64,000 nt of DNA from Argentina anserina (Eukaryota; Streptophyta; Magnoliopsida; Rosales; Rosaceae). The notes under the pieces are model-generated. The model had not been told where the DNA came from and did not search any database. It saw only the letters and a list, made by a program, of their open reading frames with translations. The translations under genes were made by a program, and so were the position numbers. Shown in pieces: positions 58,936-64,000 of the stretch; the stretch's first letter is position 1, and each line of letters opens with the position of its first letter. The DNA is taken from assembly GCF_933775445.1 (NCBI RefSeq), contig NC_065873.1:2852001-2916000 (forward strand), in the 5' to 3' direction.

Positions 58936-61519
58936 TGTAACGACCCCAAAATTTCAAGCTTAAAAACTCAAAATTTCAAAGTCGTTAAACACCAAACAAT
59001 TTCAACGAATCGAAATCATTTAAAATGCCACAGCGGATCATCTTTGAGTTCAAAATACAACTCAGTTAAACCGATTATTACAACCCAAATTATAATTCAA
59101 TATTATAACAAATGGAATTGCGTAATCCTCACAACAAACTCACAAGATAGTCACACAAAATCCTCACACAAGCTGGAGATAAATAACTTCAAGTCCTCTG
59201 AGCGGTCCGTCAATTCCCGCTAATCCACACCTGCGGAGTTATCCACTACACCATCGAATTGGTGCACCGGGATTGTAAACACAAACCCGGTAAGCTTTAC
59301 AGCTCGTATGAGTAAAATGAAAATATAACTCGCATATTAATATATATACGAAAATCCACAAATCAAACAAATATAAATGCACTCATGAGTTAATGGACGG
59401 CCCATCTGGTTGTCCCAAAGAAATATGAAAAGAAGCGCTCATGAGAAATTAAGTAACCCTTCTGGTTACCCAAATGCATTTATAATACGGGTACCAAGAA
59501 CGCTGGTACACATCTGTTACCCCTCTCGTAATACACCGCCGATATTGGATAGCCACCCGCTACCCAACATCCAAACAATCTGAGTACCCATGAGCAGATA
59601 ACCACCCGTTACCTCACATGCAGTACTAAGGCAAACAGACTAGAGCTCTAACTGTATCGTAACTTTCGCCCGGCCAAAGGCTAGGTTCCGACTTATCAAA
59701 CACGTACAATAATCTCACATCATATTGTACCAAATCACGTCCGAAGACAAATCAACATTTTAACAATCTCAATGTTAAAATCACGTACAATAATCTCACA
59801 TCATATTGTACAAATCAAAATCACATGCTCGATATTTAAATCTCGTCATCGAAATGACATAAATCACGATAAAATCATAACAGTATATTATATAGCAAAC
59901 TATATATATATGTACATATTTACCATTTATACAATATATATATATAATCCATTATATCATATACATGTCATATTTCATAAACACGTCCGAAGACAAAAAC
60001 TCGTCCGAAGACAAAACATTTTAACAAACTCATGTTAAAACCACGTACAATAATCACACCTCATATTGTACAAAAATCAAATCACATGCTCAATATTTAA
60101 TTCTCGTCATTCGAAATGACCAATTCCAATGAATTCATAACAGTATATAATATAGCAAACTATATATATATATGTATTTATTACCATTTATACGATATAT
60201 ATGTAATCCACTATATTGTATACGTGTCGTAATTCAATCTTAAAAACTCTTGCAAAATCTTGAATCACCGCAAGGGTAGATTCGTAAATAAGTGAGATTT
60301 TACTCACCTTCTTTCCTGCGTGCAACTTCCACGACCCTGAAAGATATTTCCTCACTCGTTTCGTCAGTCACCTAATAGCACGATAAATGCTTAGAAAATG
60401 ATACTTAAAATATCAGGTGACGAGTTCAGCACAACTAAATGTTGTTCATAAAACATTGTTCACAGAACACTGTTCATGTTACTAATCACTGTTTTTACTA
60501 AACCACTGTTCACAGTTATTGTTTTACCAAAATACTGTTCACAATTACTGTTTTACCATAACACTGTTCACAGATACTGTTACAGATCACTATTCACAGT
60601 TACTGTTACATATCACTATTCATACGGAGTTACTATTCACAGTTACTATTCATTCGGCGTTACTGTTCACCGACCGCCACCAATCATCACCAAATTTCAC
60701 CACCATAACCTAAACAACATTTCCAACAACTTCCTAGTTGACACCAAGGTCTAAATCCGAGTTTAAACAGTCCAAACAACGAAGAACACAAAATCAGCAC
60801 TATTCACAAACCCTATAAATTGAAATTTTGATTCGGGTACTTACACTTCGATTTGGCTCGATTCCTTTTGTGGGAATGTTGCTGGGACTGAGACAAGCAA
60901 AACCCTCCAAGAATCTCGAGCCATGGTGGCCGGAGGAGGCGCCGCCGCCACAGCAGTAACTTCCGGCGGTTGCTACACCGTGTGTGGTTGTCGCCGGAGT
61001 GCAAGGCGTAGCCCAAAAGATGGAGCTCGTCGAGCCCGTCAGTTTGATAGGTGGCATGACACGAGGCAACGTCGGATGGTGGAGAAATCGGCCGGAGAAG
61101 GTTTTTGGGTCGGGTGAACAGTACCGAGCTCGGGTGAACAGTAACCCGAGCTGATTTTTAGAAAAAATCTGATTTTTAATCTCCTTTCCTTCCTTTTATA
61201 CTATTTCCAAAATCGGAAACGAACTTCCGACGTTAATAACTTTCGCGTCCGACGTCCGATTCGAACGCGTGACGTGTCCACAAACTCGTATCGATGAGCT
61301 CTACGACTTTCGTGAAGGAAGTTTTCGCAACCGAGCAACGGAATAAAAGTCGATCTATACGTTGCGGTAACGTTACGTTTTCTAATTAAACGATCCGATA
61401 ACGTTTTCGTTTTCGTTTCGAAATGTCGCAAACCTCCAATTGTCGTCTTGAATTAATTTCACAAGTTTAACACTTTGAAAATACTCGACATTTAGTTTCT
61501 AAAAATTCGGGTTATTACA
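58936..61519 (-). mobile_element. solo LTR, inverted member of the 6677-9770 family
   Basis: 2,584 bp. On the minus strand it starts TGTAATAACCCG (61519) and ends GGGGTCGTTACA (58936), with TG and CA termini. It aligns in inverted orientation with the element at 6677-9770, including the promoter-like TATAAAAGG (minus, 61192-61200), a shared GTCGTAGAGCTC stretch and the tandem ATGACATGTATATGAT-type blocks. A clean 5-bp duplication was not found; the imperfect repeat ACATAG(nn)CCTAA flanks both sides (about 58923-58935 and 61517-61529). Confidence 0.7.
60440..60680. repeat. degenerate TTCACAGTTACTGT repeat within the solo LTR
   Basis: About a dozen loosely spaced copies of (T)GTTCACAG and TTACTGTT-like words within 240 bp. 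The equivalent part of the plus-strand relative has GTGAACAGT-type words around 8040-8110 but far fewer, so the array grew or shrank after the copies split. Confidence 0.55.
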
Positions 61520-61912
61520 TAGAGCCTAAACTCTGATTAGCACTAAAAACATTACAAGAATCCTCAACTATGACATCTTGAATAATATTCAGAATTTTCC
61601 CGATATGAAGTTCCACTACTATACCAAGCCTAGTAAAATGTGCTAAACGATGAGCAACCTTATTTGCTTCACAAAATACATGTCTAACAAAAATAAACTC
61701 AACATCAAAGCCTTGCAATCTTCCAAGAGTCTATTTACCTCAAACATGTAATTAGGGAGAACCATTATATATTCAGAGCTTTCACCAAAATCTCATAGTC
61801 ACCTTCTACCTCAAGAGGATTCCAGCCGTGCACCAAAGTCGCCTAGCCGCCTGCAAACCAGCTCTACAAGCCATAGCTTCTGCCTGCAAGGCTGAATTAA
61901 GATCCTCCGAAT
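61520..61912 (-). pseudogene. RNase H domain fragment of a non-LTR retrotransposon
   Basis: The minus strand encodes LQAEAMACRAGLQAARRLW (61.84-61.89 kb), a decayed middle, then FIFVRHVFCEANKVAHRLAHF (61.62-61.68 kb). These are the conserved parts of the plant LINE RNase H domain, whose last motif is typically F-V-x-R-x-x-N-x-x-A-H-x-L-A. Stops and frameshifts lie between. The solo LTR begins right at its end. Confidence 0.65.
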
Positions 61913-64000
61913 GTTTAGAGTAGTAACTACGTTGTTTTTACTAAGCTTATATACATTATTTATTGCAGCAAACAATAACCTTAAAATACCATAATATAAA
62001 TGCTATCCGCCGTTTCCCTAGCCGCTAGGTTTTTTCTTATCTCGAATATCTGGTGAAATACGTACGTACACGCCTCCCACACTCAGAATAGTCGACCCAA
62101 CTATAATAATTGTTCGGTGAGTTGAAAGCACAGTAACGATAAGATCGTCGCATGACTCGCCACCGAAACTGTTACTTATTTTTCGCACATGAGAAAGGCA
62201 AATTCAACCTACTAATAAGAAAGCTAGAAGATCGAGTACTTGCAAAATAATTGAAGTGTGAATGGACAAACTACAAAGACGTGCATCACTTGCATCTTCT
62301 ATATGCAAATTTTGCATGCATGTTTACTATAAGCTTTCTAAAAGACACCAGAAATTATTATTAGGAGCAATGCATGTGTAGCCGATCATATATTAATCCA
62401 TGCATGAAAGAAAAGTAGAGCTTGTCGATCAGTTATAACCATATCTTTGGATACAATAACATAACAAAAGTCTAAAAATTTAGTAATTGAGAAATGAAAA
62501 CCATAGATCTTATGTTCGTTGGGATTCATGGGGTGGGAGTTGGAGTTGTTGACCATTAGCTGACACGACATATTAGTTCATTGCCATTTGAATCCTATTA
62601 TTTTCTTTCGATTATATATATACACACGCATCTTGCATTACAAAACTGGGTTACTCATCCAATTTTCTCTTTGAAGAGAAATATTATGTTATTCTGCTAT
62701 AAAAAAATTTCATTATAATATAAAAAAATGATGACGTTGATGTCCTTAAGTAACATTAACATTTATACTCTATGTCACTATGTGACGGCTACATGCATCT
62801 ATGGTGGAGTGGGAGGAAACGGTATAGGCATGCATCATTAGATGCATATATTATTTGAAGGGTCTTTTTAAATTTAATTCTAGCTAAGTTTTCTGATTAC
62901 AAAGACATATATTGAAGATTTCAATTATGAAATGACGGTGAACTGGTGAAGGGAAGTACGTGTGATTTGTGAAGGCAAGGACGTCCACGTTTGATCTACT
63001 CTCAATCTCTGTAGACTGTAGTCTGTACACTGATGATTGGTAGACATATATAATTGATGAGTTAATTAAGCGGACCCTAAATTTAACGGTGTTAATGTAA
63101 CTCTGTTGTACGTAAAGTTAATTACCGAAACTTCTAGAAGAGCTAGTAACACCGCAACCAACGTCGAACCCAGCAAACTGATCGATATTGGTGAGAACAA
63201 CCTGAGAACCCAGAAACTCTGACAGTTCGGTCGGGCTTCTCTTCCATGGCTTCTCTTTGTTTAATGTCCAGCGGGGGCTTGCAGTTGCCCCATTCAAAAC
63301 ATAATAGAATGATAATTATGAGCAAAGCTACAAAAAACAAAATAACAAAACCCTATCGAACAGACATTTATGCCCTAGCAGATCCGATGGAGCACCCATC
63401 TAACTTTTCCATAGAGTCCTAGACCCTATCCCACTTTCATAAGCCATCTTCTAACTATGGTCTCCCAGTCAAACCCTATTCAACCCAACTAAGTACGTAA
63501 ATATATCGCGATCTTTTTGATAAATAGTAATGTGTAGTTACGTACTATACAATAGTCATCATTATTTTTTGTATTATATTCAAACTTCAGGAATCTGGAG
63601 GCGTTCTTTAACGAAAGTGAAGAGTGGGCCGAGTTTATCTATTCTACCGGCTTTTCCATGCATGAAGATCAGGATTCACGACAGTTGCAACCACGGGTCT
63701 TTCTAGCTATTAGATTGAAAGTGAGATGCAGCCAAATCAGGCTGTTATGAATGTAATGCGATGAGTTTGGACGTTGCTTATTTCGAGCCTGGAATGTTGG
63801 GTTGAGATTTTAACCGTAATTTATCAAGCTTATATTAGAATTTAGAATAGTAATGATCGATGATGATCTGGTTAACCCCAAACTCCCTGAGCCTTAAATA
63901 GTAACTAGTGGATTGGGGAGCTTCAGATCGGCAAGAACTACGAAAGGAGGTTGAGCAAACTGCAGACTGCATATTGTCTCATTTGTCTGGGTCTGCCAGG
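61913..64000. other. intergenic, no gene seen
   Basis: AT-rich DNA to the end of the window. A minus-strand frame at 63143-63340 starts with a hydrophobic stretch like a signal peptide and has several cysteines, but no family is recognised and no splice context supports it. Confidence 0.35.

Noticed and set aside
63143..63340. Possible small cysteine-containing secreted peptide
   Set aside because: A hydrophobic start and a few cysteines are not enough. No known cysteine spacing, no intron and no conserved motif support it.

Overview
This window is nuclear DNA of a flowering plant. The genes have GT-AG introns, the intergenic DNA is AT-rich, and it holds MITEs, hAT-type elements, solo LTRs and a copia retrotransposon. 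The best pointer to the organism is an intronless UGT84-type glucosyltransferase (55808-57613, minus strand) with a long repetitive C-terminal tail. It looks like the strawberry cinnamate glucosyltransferase FaGT2, so I infer Fragaria or a close Rosaceae relative. That placement rests on recalled family knowledge, not on a search.

Layout. (1) 1.4-4.0 kb: a complete B-type mitotic cyclin with eight coding exons and MSA-type promoter motifs. (2) 4.8-21 kb: a cluster of basic secretory protein (BSP, PR-17) genes. Two copies look intact (4808 and 15181) and two are broken (10017 and 19691). The cluster is split up by a 3.1 kb solo LTR, a second LTR fragment that cuts off one pseudogene, three hAT-like elements and several MITEs. 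A fifth, broken copy lies at 49.1-50.0 kb on the minus strand. (3) 21-33 kb: gene-poor DNA containing a decayed 6.6 kb Ty1/copia element with two 184-bp LTRs and a 5-bp target duplication. (4) 33.6-47.8 kb: a UGT84-like gene with one intron, a nine-exon lysosomal-type acid lipase (minus) and a six-exon methylthioribose kinase (plus). The lipase and kinase are head to head. A captured WRKY exon sits inside a lipase intron. (5) 50-55.8 kb: fold-back repeats and MITEs, then DNA with no visible gene. (6) 55.8-57.6 kb: the FaGT2-like gene. (7) 58.9-61.5 kb: a second solo LTR of the same family as the first, in inverted orientation, next to a LINE-type RNase H fragment. The rest is empty to my eye.

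The genes do not form a pathway. The cyclin (cell division), methylthioribose kinase (Yang cycle), lipase (lipid breakdown), UGT84s (phenolic acid glucose esters) and BSPs (secreted, defence-related) are ordinary plant neighbours. I found no convincing novel system. The points most worth a second look are the expanded 12-residue repeats of the FaGT2-like tail, the WRKY exon captured with its native splice acceptor, the shifted intron between BSP paralogues, the three-unit fold-back array, and the G-rich leader of the copia element. All exon boundaries were placed by eye from splice consensus and reading-frame continuity. No tRNA, rRNA or CRISPR was seen.
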